Under the pieces are notes generated by a model. That model made no database searches, was not told where the DNA came from, and was given only the letters and a program-made list of their open reading frames with translations. Of a stretch of 64,000 bases of DNA, positions 48,415 to 59,700 are shown piece by piece. Both the position numbers and the translations under genes were made by a program. Position 1 is the stretch's first letter. Each line of letters begins with the position of its first letter. This DNA comes from Cristatella mucedo (lineage: Eukaryota > Bryozoa > Phylactolaemata > Cristatellidae): assembly GCA_009760855.2 (NCBI GenBank), contig WPIO01000035.1, positions 371,501 to 435,500 on the forward strand, in the 5' to 3' direction.

Positions 48415-48732
48415 TTACGGTGAGTGACCAGCATCAAGAATATTTACTTCCAAAGACATTCCGGAGCCCGATGTAGTGCACCACAGTTTCAACGAGCTCT
48501 GTACGCAATTTCCACCCGGGTAATGGCGAACCACTGCGACGAAGCTGCTCCGAGCTGCTGCTTTCTCCTTCCCGGTGAGCTTGGAAAATGTATTGCAATC
48601 GAAGGTCTTCACTACCAGTTGTCCGGCGGCAAAGGTGCAGGCCCCGACCTTCACCTGAGACAGCTTTGGGAAGAGGTTTCGAAGCCGTTTAGCAGGTGCC
48701 GACTCCTTATCTAGATTTGCATCGAGTGTTGT
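48415..48732 (-). pseudogene. Protein fragment related to 52.3-52.7 kb; possible glycosyltransferase 31 relic
   Basis: A 105-codon open frame contains KLTGKEKAAARSSFVAVVRH, then YPGG...LKLW and MSLEVNILDAG. The plus-strand segment at 52.4-52.6 kb has KLSRKECMARNGFVATVHHF, then FPRS...EQLW and MPLKVLILGAQ in the same order, so the two are paralogous. The layout recalls the start of beta-1,3-glycosyltransferase domains (a hydrophobic strand, P, ...W, then VFLLG), but that is inference. The frame ends at TAA; a GTAAAA there could also be a splice donor. It may be an exon or a relic. Confidence 0.35.
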
Positions 48733-49546
48733 TCACAAGGCCCAATCTTATATCATCTGCACCTTCCGGGTGTCCACCAGTTTCTCCCGGTCGACATTGC
48801 TGTTTGCCACACAGAACTCGCTCCAATTTGGTTACTCTTTCTGGCGAATGTGTACGGGAGGGGCAGCTCCTGCTGTCTAAAAGGCATGCATGGCAGAAAA
48901 ACTAAATAAAAGTGCCTTAGAGACCCGTCAGGAATGCCACTATTTTGAATTATCTGATGATCCAGACGAACTCATCATGCATTAAGGTGTCCAGCAAGGT
49001 TTTGGTGCTGTTGTAATTCGGTTTGAGGAGATGTCAGAGGAAGAGACTGGTACTGAAGAGAGACCACAACCATCGTGCACTTTCTTGCACTTCACCATGA
49101 ATAACCTTCGATGCATACACGTGAACCTTATAAAGTCGCTGTTTGAGTCATCAATGTTGCATAAAAAGGAGTCACAATAGGATTTCAAAGTGGAATCTAC
49201 CTATACCTAAGATTTATTTATTTACTTATTTATTTATAGTCTTTCGAAGATCCCAAAGCTAAAGGCAGTAGTAGCTTGGAGAGCTTGAAAGAACTATAAA
49301 CTTCCATGCACCCAAAGAGCTTCAGATAGCTATCAATTTACCAATTTCCAAATACAGCCTTTGGTTTCCGCCACCGATGTGGACTATAGTCTTTCATAGC
49401 AATGGATCCTGAGACTGAAGTCATCAAGACGGGCTTCGCTTCTGCATCTAGCGGCCGATCTATTCGAGGCTACAGAAATCACCTGGAACCCGAATTAATG
49501 GCACCTATTCATTGACAGTTTATTCAGAAGCCTTAAATTAAGATAA
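48733..49546. other. Unassigned interval
   Basis: No recognisable gene or repeat; a short TTTA-rich run lies near 49,215. Confidence 0.4.
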
Positions 49547-50455
49547 TAATAATAACAACAACAGATTCGTTCAGAACCCTCAGTGAACTTGAATCTCTTT
49601 CTAGGCACTTTCATGCACTAAAATGAAAGCATGTCAATATGGTAACTAATAATACGCGTGGTGTCAGCACACATAACCAGACAAAGAACAGTTTATATAT
49701 GAACCCGGCACATGCTGTGAGGATTCGTTGCGTTTTTAGCCTCTTTTAAAATGTCGTCAAGTCATAGGATCTCGTGACGTTAGCCGGGAGTGAGTATCAG
49801 GCTTTGGGAGCACGGAACTAAATTCGCAGTCTCCAAAGGATTTGACGTCGGTTCGAAGCACAACTACAAACGACTCGAATCAGAAGAGGGGCCAGGATGT
49901 CCGGCCTTAATACGAAGCAGTTCCGATAGGCAGGCAGGCAGGCAGGCAGGGGAAAGAGAATGACTGGCATCAGAAAGTGATTGGAAAAAAAACTTTAAAG
50001 TCAATGAGCTGCTTGATGGGGAAAGCCAGTGCAAGTCGGTGAGAAGCAGTGAAATAGAGCAACTGCAACGCCCATGGCAGCAACCAGCAGCAGCCTATCT
50101 GTAGAAGTGTATCTGTGTACCAGCAGCAGCCTATCTGTAGAATTTTTGATGAACTGTGAGCACCTGCTTGCACAGACCGACAAGAAGAGGACTGAGTAAT
50201 GAGTTGCAGAAGTCAGGACGGAACGTCACAAATGCACGGGCCAACTCAGATGTCGGATGTTGGTCTAAACAGGACGAACTTTTTAATGTTGGGTTGCTGA
50301 AAGTAGGCAGACTTGACTGAGGAGCTGGTGCGGTCGTCTAGCGAAAGGTTGCTTGGGAACGGGACATCCAGAGTCCGTGCAGATGCTACGTGAGATATGC
50401 TGGCCCGGGCCACTTTGAGGGTTAGGTTTTCTAATTTCCGAGTAGCACTCGGTTC
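49547..50455 (-). mobile_element. L2a LINE 3' half, old copy
   Basis: Starts on the plus strand with AATAATAATAACAACAACAG and the reverse L2a tail (CTCAGTGAACTTGAATCTCT). Short matches to the C-terminal coding region follow, with many stops. It contains a local duplication of ACCAGCAGCAGCCTATCTGT (about 50,083 and 50,118) and a (GGCA)n run near 49,930. Confidence 0.75.
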
Positions 50456-50476
50456 GAAGAAAGCCGTGCAGCTTCA

Positions 50477-50732
50477 CAAGAGGACAAAGTACCCATCTCT
50501 CCCTACGGCTCCTACTCTGTGCACCATAGAGAAGACTACACCAGCGTCACGATATTGCTGAGTGCCCTGAAGTATGGCAAATATGGCTGGCAGGTCATTG
50601 AGTACTTCAAAATGCTGACATTCCTGATGGGCCTCCAAACGGTTTCCTAAAGTTTCCTTGTTTTATTTGCCAGAGGGACAGACGGCACACTAGGTGCACT
50701 TTTACGAAAAGATCTGGCCACAGCAGTGGACC
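50477..50732 (+). pseudogene. Relic of the unnamed dispersed protein family (copy 2)
   Basis: VPISPYGSYSVHHREDYTSV, LLSALKYGKYGWQV, KMLTFLMGLQ, then in another frame KFPCFICQRDRRHTRCTFTK. The nucleotide sequence aligns with the minus-strand segment near 27,745-27,920 over more than 100 bases, including CTGATGGGCCT. It lies between an L2a and an L2b copy. Confidence 0.65.
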
Positions 50733-50734
50733 AA

Positions 50735-52212
50735 TTTCTCTGCAGGGAAGAACATCAGGGTTCAAGCGACAGCCTCCACTGAAACTGCTCTCCTCCGTGT
50801 TAACAATTACATTCTACGCGGCAACGATGGCGGGAATGTCACTGCCCTAGATCCAATAGATCTGTCAGCTGCCTTCGACACCATTGATCACGATGTTCTA
50901 CTTTTGAACGATTGAGAACAACGATCGGTGTGGCAGACAAAGCACTGGCGTGGTTTAAATCGTACTTCCGCACTCGCGAAATGAAGTCGAGCTTGAAATC
51001 GGTCTTATTGTGTTCAACCCGTGTCGTGTGCGGTCAGGTCTCACACACGAGACCTGTTACCTGTGGAGTCCCTCAAGGGTCTGTACTGGGTCCCTTGCTG
51101 TTCTCCATTTATACTCAACCTCTGGGAAAAGTGATTAAGACCCATGGAATAGGATATCACTTCTATGCTGGCGATACTCAGTTGTATTTGTAATTCAAAC
51201 CGTCCTAATCTGCTGCAGCAACTGAGAAACTGAATGCTTGCCTTGCCGACATTCGATCCTGGATGTCGGAAAACTTTTTGAAACTAAATGACGATAAAAC
51301 CGAACTGCTGCTCATAGGACACCCTAAAGCGTGTGGCTGGATTAAAAGGCTTTGTTCTTCTAATGGGTGATGCTGTTGTGCGACCATCGCCACGTGCTCG
51401 AAATTTAGGTGTCGTTTTCGACAACTGCCTCAATTTGAAAAGCTTCATTCAGAAAACTGCTTCTACAGCTAGCCATCACATCCGATCCGTATCCAAGATT
51501 GAGAGCTGTCTTCGACAGTGGCTTGAAAAAATTGCACTAGCTCCTTAGTTCTGTCTCGGCTTGATTATTGCTATTCCCTTTTGGTTGGGCCACCAAAGAA
51601 AGCAACGAGGCCACTGCAGCTGACTATGAATATGGCTGCAAGGCTAGTCTTCAAACCCCAGCGGTTTGAGCACGTGTCTCTTTTGCTGAAAGAGCTAGGA
51701 TGGTTGCCAGTTGAGCAACGGATACAGATCAAAGATCTCACGCTGACCCACAAGGCCCGCCAAGGCTTGGTTCCTTCGTATCTAGCTGAACTGCTGCACC
51801 GGTTTCAGCCTCTTTGCGCCCTCAGGTCCTGCCCTGACAATAAATTAGCTGTTCCATTCCTCAGCTTATAGACCGTTGGCGACAGAAGCTTTAGCTCTGC
51901 AGGTCCTAGACTGTGGAACTCGCTTCCACAACTCTTACGCAACGACAACTACTCTTCTGCTGCCAACTATGGCTCATCCTTTTCAGCGGTCCTGAGCTGC
52001 TACTTCCAGCTACTCACTACCTCAACTGCTCTCGTGACTCTGCTACGCCTCCCACTTTCTCTTTGTTGCATGAGACGAAGTCTGCTGGCTACCGAATGCG
52101 TACTGAAAGCTGCCTAGGCTGTGAGTGGGCTATACAAAACTCTCCTGCGAAACACCCACATAGTCTTTATGACTTTGTGGAGTTACAGACGGAGATACAT
52201 ACATACATCATT
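50735..52212 (+). mobile_element. L2b LINE copy, longest of its subfamily
   Basis: [135 protein letters not shown], ending GGAGATACATACATACATC. Frameshifts and a stop after YL inactivate it. The catalytic box is YAGD. The 5' region (endonuclease) is missing. Confidence 0.9.
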
Positions 52213-52276
52213 AAGTGGGAGCCGCTGGTAGACCGTAGGATGGCTCTGATGCCACCACTGCGTGTCCGGTTAGTCC

Positions 52277-52835
52277 TTGTCGTGCAATTTGTCAAGGCTG
52301 CAGACGTTGAGTCGGCAGCAAGTTTTGAGTACCTCTCACTGTGTCCTTCGCACAGCAACAGTTCGCAGGCAACAGTTGAAGCAGCGCAACTTCGTTGAAC
52401 CACAGATAAAGAAGATCGCAGAGTGTGACGAACTCGACAACAAGCTGAGCAGGAAAGAATGCATGGCTCGAAACGGTTTTGTTGCAACGGTCCACCACTT
52501 TCCGCGAAGTCACGAGGCTGAAAACTATGAGCAGCTGTGGTTCAGGCAGTTTCACTCGGAGCTAAAATGCGATGCAGGATGCCCCTCAAAGTCCTTATCC
52601 TCGGTGCTCAACCTGAAAAAGTCAACGAGAACATGAGAGCTCACTCGGAGGATCACAGTGAGCTCTTTCGCCAAGATATGCTGGACTCAATAAACGTCCT
52701 TACCGAGGACAGTATAGTGAAAACGTGACTGGGAACTATGCTTGGGGGCTGCGTCGAGAAAGCGATTTGCAGCGCAGCCGTAAATGCAGACCGTCTGCTC
52801 ATTTCCGAACCCGTCCGAGTGTTCATTTTTGTATG
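52277..52835 (+). pseudogene. Probable glycosyltransferase 31-like relic
   Basis: Frame 1 (to 52,636) carries FVEPQIKKIAECDELDNKLS, ARNGFVATVHHFPRS, NYEQLWFRQF. The overlapping frame 2 (52,567-52,728) continues MPLKVLILGAQPEKVNENMR, HSELFRQDMLDSINVLTEDS. After a stop comes EKAICSAAVNADRLLI. This resembles the beta-1,3-galactosyl/GlcNAc-transferase order VFLLG..., E...H.DI...DF.DSY.NLT.KT, C..A..., DDD, with the DDD not preserved. The frame jump and stop suggest a broken gene. The family call rests on motif spacing only. Confidence 0.4.
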
Positions 52836-52880
52836 ACTTGAGAGTAAATACATGTTAATTTTGATTCATTTGCTGTGCTG

Positions 52881-52908
52881 CTCTCTCTCTCTCTCTCTCT
52901 CTCTCTCT
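52881..52908. repeat. (CT)14 microsatellite
   Basis: A pure CT run. The flanking stretch to 53,400 holds no recognisable gene. Confidence 0.95.
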
Positions 52909-53826
52909 AATTAAATATGAACGCTGCAAATATATACTGTTCCGCTTGTACATATTAGTCAATATAAATACGTTCAATTTAAATAAGTAAATAAATAGAT
53001 ATATAAATACACATATCCGCTTTTAAACAGCACTCTGCTTCGGCGAATATTTCGCGGCGTAGTCGAGGAGCTGGCATCAGAGGAAAGCCCTCAGCAACGC
53101 ATCCTCTTTGCGCCTTCTCGCTCCTTGACAACGACTCGAAGCCTGTCCAATTGAATTGGGCGCACTCCGGCAAGGGTCGTCGCCGGGCAGCAATAGGTTT
53201 GGACCCGTCGCGTCGGGTTCTCTCTTCTATTTTGCGGAGCGTTCCAACGACTGCATTTGATAAACATTTCGTCGTCTGCGTCTAGATGACTGTCGAGTTT
53301 GCACGACTCGCGCCCCTGGATTCGAAGGTCTTGAGTATACACTCTCCAAGACGGCGCGCTGCAATCTTGTACGTTCGCAACGCTTCGACAACCCGTTGGG
53401 GTACTCAGTGCTAAATTAAATCCGTCCGGCGTTCGCTACTTTACTTTCTAGCGGCGCCCGCTCAGTATTTTGAAATAAACGCCGGAGAAATCCGAAGACG
53501 GTTCTGGCGCTTGGAAAGCTTGCGGCAACGGGTGAGAGAGCGTTACGGCCTGCGACGGCCGCCCTTCCGCTAGCCGCCGCCGCCCAGCCTCGACTGGGCC
53601 GCACATGTGCTGGGGGCGGGGGGGGGGACTGGACCGCGAGCGTGCCGCCCGAGTCGGCCTGAGCCATAATCGATCTTAGGGCGGCGGCGACGGCGGCTGA
53701 GGCGCCGTAATCCCGCGCCCTCTCCCCAGTGCGCAGGTGCGACGTGGGCGAAGCCGCTGCTCGCCGCCATTGTGGGCATTCGTGCCTCGCGCCACCCAAA
53801 GCTGCTCGCTGCCTCCTGGTCTTAAC

Positions 53827-53827
<1 letters not shown>

Positions 53828-53920
<93 letters not shown>

Positions 53921-53940
53921 GAGCGAGAGAGAGAGAGAGG
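53828..53940. repeat. (GA)n microsatellite with two GAGC interruptions
   Basis: About 55 GA units; GAGAGCGAGAGA variants occur near 53,906 and 53,924. Confidence 0.95.
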
Positions 53941-54427
53941 CGCTTGCACTCGACGGGCTATAGTCCTGCGGCGATAGGTAGGCGACTCCTCTTTGAGCCA
54001 GCCGCGTGCACTTTACCCTACGCCCTTCGCCTGCCTGAGAAAGTACGTCGCGTAACGCTAAGGCCTTCGGCGGCGGTGCTGTTTTCGCAGCGCGTAATCG
54101 CAATAAATCGTAATAAATCAATATAGACATAGATATAAATAGTATAAATAAATATATAATAAATGTTGGTTGTGAAAGGGAGCTGTCGTCGAGGCCTGGA
54201 GCGTGGAGGCGATCGACTAGCTACCGTCACTCACCCCTTCCCCGGTCCCGCTAAACAGCGGCCACGTTGTATCCTTTTACTTTCTCGTCTTAGTATGATA
54301 ATTGTATGCTTTTGCATGCTCGCATTGGCAAGACACCTTGCTTTTCAATAACTACTGTACATTTCTTTACCTGCAGCGAAATGAAAAGTGCCCGAACAGA
54401 CAAGTTCTCTTGGGGCGCCGTAGGAAA

Positions 54428-54505
54428 TAATAATAATAATAATAATACACCTGATTAAGCGCCCTCGAAGAACTCAAATCTCTTTCTAGGCGCTTAACAT
54501 TGTAT
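54428..54505 (-). mobile_element. L2a 3' tail fragment
   Basis: (AAT)n followed by GATTAAGCGCCCTCGAAGAA and AATCTCTTTCTAGGCGCTTA, the reverse L2a 3' end. Confidence 0.85.
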
Positions 54506-56280
54506 TATCGTTATTATTAACATCGCCGCGGATTTGTGGGAGGATTCAGCCACCCAGTGCCATGCAGGCACGCAGAGCTCGCGCAAACTCGCGCGGGTTT
54601 GTAGCGTCAGCATAGCTCGACCTCCGAGACTCGCCCCCTCGCCGTTCGCGTGCCCCGCCGTCGCTCCCGCCGGCGTTTGGCCTCAGCGTGAGTGGCCTGC
54701 TGGAGCGGCTGCTGTACCCCCCATTTCAAGTTCGGGCGGCGGTACCGTGCGGCCTAAGCGCGGCGCACCCATGGGCTGCACTGGCGCTGACGTAATTTAT
54801 AGCACGCCAGCTCCGCCAAGCCGGGCCCGGCCCAGCCCCCCCCCCGCCGCCGCCGCCGCCGCCGGTCTCTATTTTCGGAGTCTGAGCCGGGTATGCTCGC
54901 TCGGTCGCACCGCGCCAGTAACACTACCGACCCGACGGCCTGGACGCGCCAGCGCTGAACAACTGGCGCGTTCGCAGGCACCGCACTCGGAGGCAGGAAG
55001 ACGCACCGAACTACTAAGCGGGTCGCCACCCACCCCACCCCACCCCACAAAGGGCGCCGGGAGTGAATGAGGCGCGAGTCCCGGGAAGGGGCGTGCGTCA
55101 AGACCACGTGACCGGATCGCCGCCCCCACTGGCTGCCGTTGCGGAAGCGCGTGCTCGCTCGGGTTCGTGCTTCGGCGCCGACTGCCTCCGCCACTCTCCG
55201 TGCATAGATAGGTATGTTCTGTACGTGCAGCTGAGAGCTGCACGCGAAAGCGAGTCGCAGGTACGTTAGGGCCTAGCCGTGTTCTTTACTCTGTCGGATA
55301 GCTGCGAACGCGGTGGGCGCGGGCCCAGCGCCGCCGCCGCCGCCCACGGCGGGCGGCGGCGCTGAGCCCGCGGCACGCGGTTCCCCCGACCGTTTGCCGC
55401 TGAACTCGCGCGGTGGGCGCGGCACACTTTATCGCTTGCACTAACGCCGCGCGCCCGTGCGTGCCTGTCGAGGTCTACGCTTCCCACGGCTCTGTGCCAT
55501 CGCCCGCCGCAACTGCGTCGCCACAGTGGCTTAACTGCCGGACCGAACCAGAACTGGGTTCGCCGCCCGCCGCCGCCGCCGTCGCCGCCTGTTTCGCATT
55601 GCTATGACTGGCCCGCTACCCCGCGTAGCCACCTACGCGCGGCGGCACCGAAATTACTTCTATGCGGTCGTCTCCCCTCGCGGCGTCCATCGCGACGTGG
55701 GCCTCTAAATATGGTTCAATCGCGATTCCTTATCGCCGGCGCGTCGTCGTCGTCGGCGCTGCCGCGGCCGTCGCTGGCGCTCTCGCCCATTCCGCTCGGG
55801 CGCCGTTCGGTCTGGGGGCACCGCGCGCGCGGTGAGTCAGATCCGCCGCCTGCGTCATCGTCCCGCTGCCGCTAGCCAGTAGCGGTGTCGTCCAGCCGCG
55901 AGCGACCGATCCTAGGACGAGAGCCGATATAAACCCGTCGCATTGTACGACTTTACTTGACCTTGTGAAGGGCTCAGGCGCTGGGGGGGGAGGGGAGGGC
56001 AGCGAAATAGAGCACCCTGCCATTGCGGCTATGGGTGACCGCGATAGTCGGTGGTAACTAGCTGCTACTCTGCGGCGGCGGATGCCATCGGAGGCGCCTG
56101 CTGACTGGCTCCGATTTCGCGATCGGGTTGATGTGGGGTGGGTGGAGTAAGGCTGGCCTCTCGCATCGACTTGTAGGCAGCGTTGCTCGTGCACGGCAGC
56201 CACTGCTGTCATCCAAGGCAGCAGCCTCGCTCTTGGCCAGCCGGCAGGTTCGGCACCGGGCAGTGGAGGGGGAGTTAAAG

Positions 56281-57077
56281 GGACCGATCGTCCCTTTGAG
56301 CAGCACCTTGGGAGGTTTATAGCTTACCTAGTCGCCCTTTGATGTCTGTCGTCATCTGGGTGCTAAGGCGGTCTATCAGGCTTGGACCGCTGCAGTACCG
56401 TCTGTCAGGCTTTAGGGCTGAACTTATGTGGATATAAACTTGAGAGTTCTCTTCCACCCACGGGTAAAGCATCCCAACTGTGTGAAGGACCTATCCTGTG
56501 AAGGACTTATCCGGTTCGTGGGTTTTGTATGTCCAAATGGATGGGGTCAACTATGCCCCTTCCCCTCCCCCCCCCCAGTAGGAGTTCGCTAGCTCTAAGG
56601 CTTGCTATCCCCTGCTGCAGAGGCAAGTTCGTGGCTCTCATCGCAGCAAGTGCAGGGCGGTTGCCAGGTCGCCAGTTTGGCTGGCTGTAGCAGGCAGCTG
56701 ACTGCTGGCTACTTCGGGTGGTTGCAGCAAGCAGCTCTCGCCGACCATCTTGGCTGCCGGTCCATACGTAAGCATAGTAAAGATTGGCTGATTCAAAAGC
56801 TACATTTGCTCAGCAACAGAAGAGCCATTGCAGCTGTAACCGGCTTGCTGCAGGCTATAAAGATGGTCTGCTGCATGGTGCAAACCCTTATCCGGGTCGT
56901 GAGGTGAGAGCACCTTACCCCACCCCCCCCCAGGCACTCTAGGAGCTTGGTCGTCGATCTGTCTAGGCCTCTAGATGGAGGGCAGCTGCACTCAAATCCA
57001 AAAGCTGAGCTAGGATTTTCGTGTAGCGGCAAGACCCGAAAGTAGTGGAAACTTAGACCTCACGATCGTAATAGAAG
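56281..57077. other. Interval with one degenerate SINE-2, otherwise unassigned
   Basis: C-rich runs near 56,570 and 56,920 and CTG/CAG-rich DNA; no recognisable exon. Confidence 0.4.
56780..56915 (-). mobile_element. Degenerate SINE-2
   Basis: GCTGATTCAAAAGCTACATT, CAGCAACAGAAGAGCCATTG and a CACGACCCGGATAAGG complement match the reverse SINE-2 layout with many changes. Confidence 0.5.
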
Positions 57078-57156
57078 TATTAATAAAAATAATAATACAT
57101 TTGATTTAGCACCCTCAGAGAACTCAAATCTCTTCCTGGGCAGTACATTTGCTCAT
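57078..57156 (-). mobile_element. L2a 3' tail fragment
   Basis: AATAATACATTTGATTTAGC, then CCCTCAGAGAACTCAAATCT and a diverged GGCAGTACATTTGCT. Confidence 0.8.
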
Positions 57157-58017
57157 AGTCTTTATTCGATGCGAACTTGGTGGTTGCTTAACGAGTGGAG
57201 GTAGGAAATAATTTCGTCGTTGGTGAAGCAGGAATAGGCAGGGGCACAGGTTGCTGCCACACCCTCCTATGGGTGGGGCAAATGCCGCCTGGCTCCTCCA
57301 GCGACTGCTCAAACCCCCTCTTCTTCTCTTTGGGAGAGGAAGGTGAATGTGCTTTACGGTCGCATGCTTTAAACAAATACGTTTTGCATATTTTGATCTG
57401 GCGGTCTGCATTTTTGGTCATTGTTAGATTAAGCCCTCTCTGGCTGTTTATGGCTCGACCAGTTAGATGCATGAATGCCTTGTTTTTTGCGGTTTCTTAG
57501 CCGAGGAAGAGAGACCTGACCTGGCTGATGTTCGCCTGGTCAACTCGTGACCAGGTCGATGATATACTCTGAGCGTAAACTCAACCTGCCTATGTGCCAG
57601 TGAGCCGCTGGCCTGCTTTGGCATGATGCTGAACTGAACTTGGTGCTCTGATCTCTTGATAAACAGTAGGAAAACAAAGGGGGCTGCTCGGCGGCTTCCC
57701 TTTTGAGGAGACGGTATTGGCTGAGAGTAGTCCAGAGAATAGGGTGCCGGTCTTGACTGGGTGCACAAATGGTGTTTACTGGCCGTGTTTGCATCCGGCG
57801 ACTTCATCCACCAGGCAAACATGAGCTGTCGATTGTATACTGTTTCGGCCCTCATGCACAGCCGGCCTGTGGCATCTGAGGTTTGATGAGCTTTTCGGAG
57901 CCGTACTGCTCAGGTCGTCGTGTGCGGGTAGCGAGCACTGCTGCTGCACTCGGAGGTCGGGGAGGGGGGTGCACCAGTAGCTGCTCACGCTTCCGCCGCC
58001 GTACACGACTGTTAATA
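57157..58017. other. Unassigned interval
   Basis: Open frames overlap on both strands without recognisable motifs. Confidence 0.35.
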
Positions 58018-58112
58018 ACAATGATAATAGTATTAATAATGATAATACATTTGTATGGTGCCCTCGCAGAGAACTGAATCTCTTTCTAGGCGCTTTACAG
58101 ATGCCGTGTAGA
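58018..58112 (-). mobile_element. L2a/SINE-1-type 3' tail fragment
   Basis: AATAATACATTTGTATGGTG resembles the SINE-1 end, while AATCTCTTTCTAGGCGCTTT continues like L2a. It is a mosaic-looking tail. Confidence 0.7.
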
Positions 58113-58337
58113 AAACATGATCATACTGTATAGAACACACATCATCGAATGATTGGTGATAACATCGGCCGACGATGCGATAGCCGATGCGCGGCGCCCC
58201 TTCCGATAGCGCTGCTCTCTCCATCGGTGGCCTCGTGTAAAGCCTGCCTGCCACCTGCGCTGCCTCAGCCGCTGTGAAGTCGTCGTGGTGGTGCTGTTGC
58301 TGCGCTCGCATACGGCTGCGGGTTCATTGAAAGTCGA

Positions 58338-58487
58338 GCTGGTTTGGTCCAGCGGTTACGGTGCTCTCGCCCCGACCAAGGTCTGGCCTAGGGTCGTGGG
58401 CTCGAGCCCCGAGGCGTATGTGAAGCGCCTGAATAGAGATTAAGTTCTCTTGGGGCGCTATGTAAATGAATTGTATATTTTTTTTAT
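58338..58487 (+). mobile_element. SINE-1, best-preserved copy
   Basis: A box GGTTTGGTCCAGCGGTTACG, B box GTCGTGGGCTCGAGCCCC, body CGTATGTGAAGCGCCTGAAT, tail AGATTAAGTTCTCTTGGGGC, then T-rich end. It is the clearest copy for comparison with the L2a tail. Confidence 0.93.
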
Positions 58488-58499
58488 TATATATAAGTC

Positions 58500-59220
58500 C
58501 GGCCCGCCCGCGAGCTGTGCTTGCTCCTGAAGTCTAGAGCCACGAACTGCAAGCTGCCTGCCGTGAGCGGTTTTTCGGTCTTACTTTTCGTTGTCTTACA
58601 CGGGTAGCCGAAGGAATGCGACCTAATTGTCCGACCGGCAAACTCACGTGGTGCCAGGGTGAGCCCGGGGCCGTCATGCCTGGCGCCGGCATTACCATTG
58701 TAATGCCACCTCCTCCTTTTTTACATAGACGAGCAGGTCGTCGTTGGGCCATCGCTGTGGGCATAGCAGAGCCCCGAGGCGGCATCAGCAGCAGTGTTAC
58801 AAAGATGGTTGCTCGGATGCTATGCCAGGTTGGGCTTGGTTACTGTGGACTGAAATTCCTCTAAAAGAGAGAGAGCAGAGAGGTGTCCACTGCACTGCAC
58901 TGTGGTGGGAATGGGAGTTGGAGCAGCCTAGTGGAATCCTTGGCCCGACAAAGCAAGCAGCCGTTTCCTACTGCTTTTGCTTCCTAGGGGCCTATCTGCC
59001 GTGTCAATGGCCCGGCATTCATATTGGCATGTCGGGTGTTCGGATTTCCTGCAGCAATGCCCCAAGCTTTATGATGGTGCTTGCCTGTGCATCCCTCTTT
59101 ACCGAGTACTGGCAGTGGAGGCAGGCGTGAGTATGGTTTATGGCCCTTAGGAACAGTCTGGTGCTTGCATTGCTGCTGGCCATCGAAGTGCTGGTCCCTC
59201 GTGAATGGCATCCTGAAGGT
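58500..59220. other. Interval with open frames but no recognised gene
   Basis: Plus-strand frames at 58,616-58,864 and 58,744-59,130 and minus-strand frames in the same DNA are of similar quality, so none can be preferred as coding. Confidence 0.35.
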
Positions 59221-59224
59221 ACTT

Positions 59225-59700
59225 CTTCCGCTTAAAGACCGTTGGCAACAGAATCTGTAGCTCTGCAGGTCCTAGACTGTGGAACTCGCTTCCACGATTC
59301 TTACGCATTGACAACTACTCTCCTGCTGCCGACTATGACACATAAATAGATAATAAATAAATATAATTCATTTGTATAGTGCCCTAAGAGAACTCAAATC
59401 TCTATTCAGGCGCATCACGTATGCCTCGTGGCTCGAGCTCACGACCTCGGCCAGACCTTGATCGGGGCGAGCACCTTGACCACTGAGCCAAACCAGCGCA
59501 CATCCTTTTCAGCGGTCCTGCGCTTCTACTTCCATGCTGCTCACTACCTCAAATGCTCTCCTGACTCTGCTATGCTTCCCACTTTCTCTTTGTTGCGTGA
59601 GATGAAGTCTGGTGGCTACCGAATGCATACCGAAAGCCGCTTAGGCTGTGAGTTCGCTATACAGAACTCTCCTGCGTAACACCCACATAGTCTTTGACGT
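59225..59700 (+). mobile_element. L2b 3' fragment split by a SINE-1
   Basis: AAGACCGTTGGCAACAGAAT and SAGPRLWNSLP-type sequence run to 59,343, and the L2b sequence resumes at 59,499 with CACATCCTTTTCAGCGGTCC, ending near ACACCCACATAGTCTTTGA. Comparison with the 51.95-kb copy shows the join is exact apart from the SINE and its duplication. Confidence 0.85.
59344..59498 (-). mobile_element. SINE-1 with CACAT target duplication, nested in L2b
   Basis: The reverse complement has the A box GGTTTGGCTCAGTGGTCAAG, B box GTCGTGAGCTCGAGCCACG, CCTGAATAGAGATTTGAGTT and an AT-rich 3' end. CACAT occurs at 59,339-59,343 and 59,499-59,503. Confidence 0.88.

Larger units (their letters stand above)
53430..56280. 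promoter_or_regulatory. CG-rich block, candidate orphan CpG island or promoter
   Basis: Apart from a GA tract (53,828-53,940) and an AT-rich gap with an L2a tail (54,060-54,530), the block is dense in CG dinucleotides, with CCG/GCC triplet runs at 54,838-54,863, 55,330-55,370 and 55,560-55,590. TGACGTAATTTATAG at 54,788-54,802 offers a CRE-like site, and CCACGTGACC at 55,103 an E-box. No recognisable coding exon is attached on either strand. Confidence 0.35.

Noticed and set aside
58338-58410. tRNA-like sequences with A and B boxes at many sites
   Set aside because: Each continues into a SINE body and tail; none has a complete cloverleaf ending in an acceptor stem.
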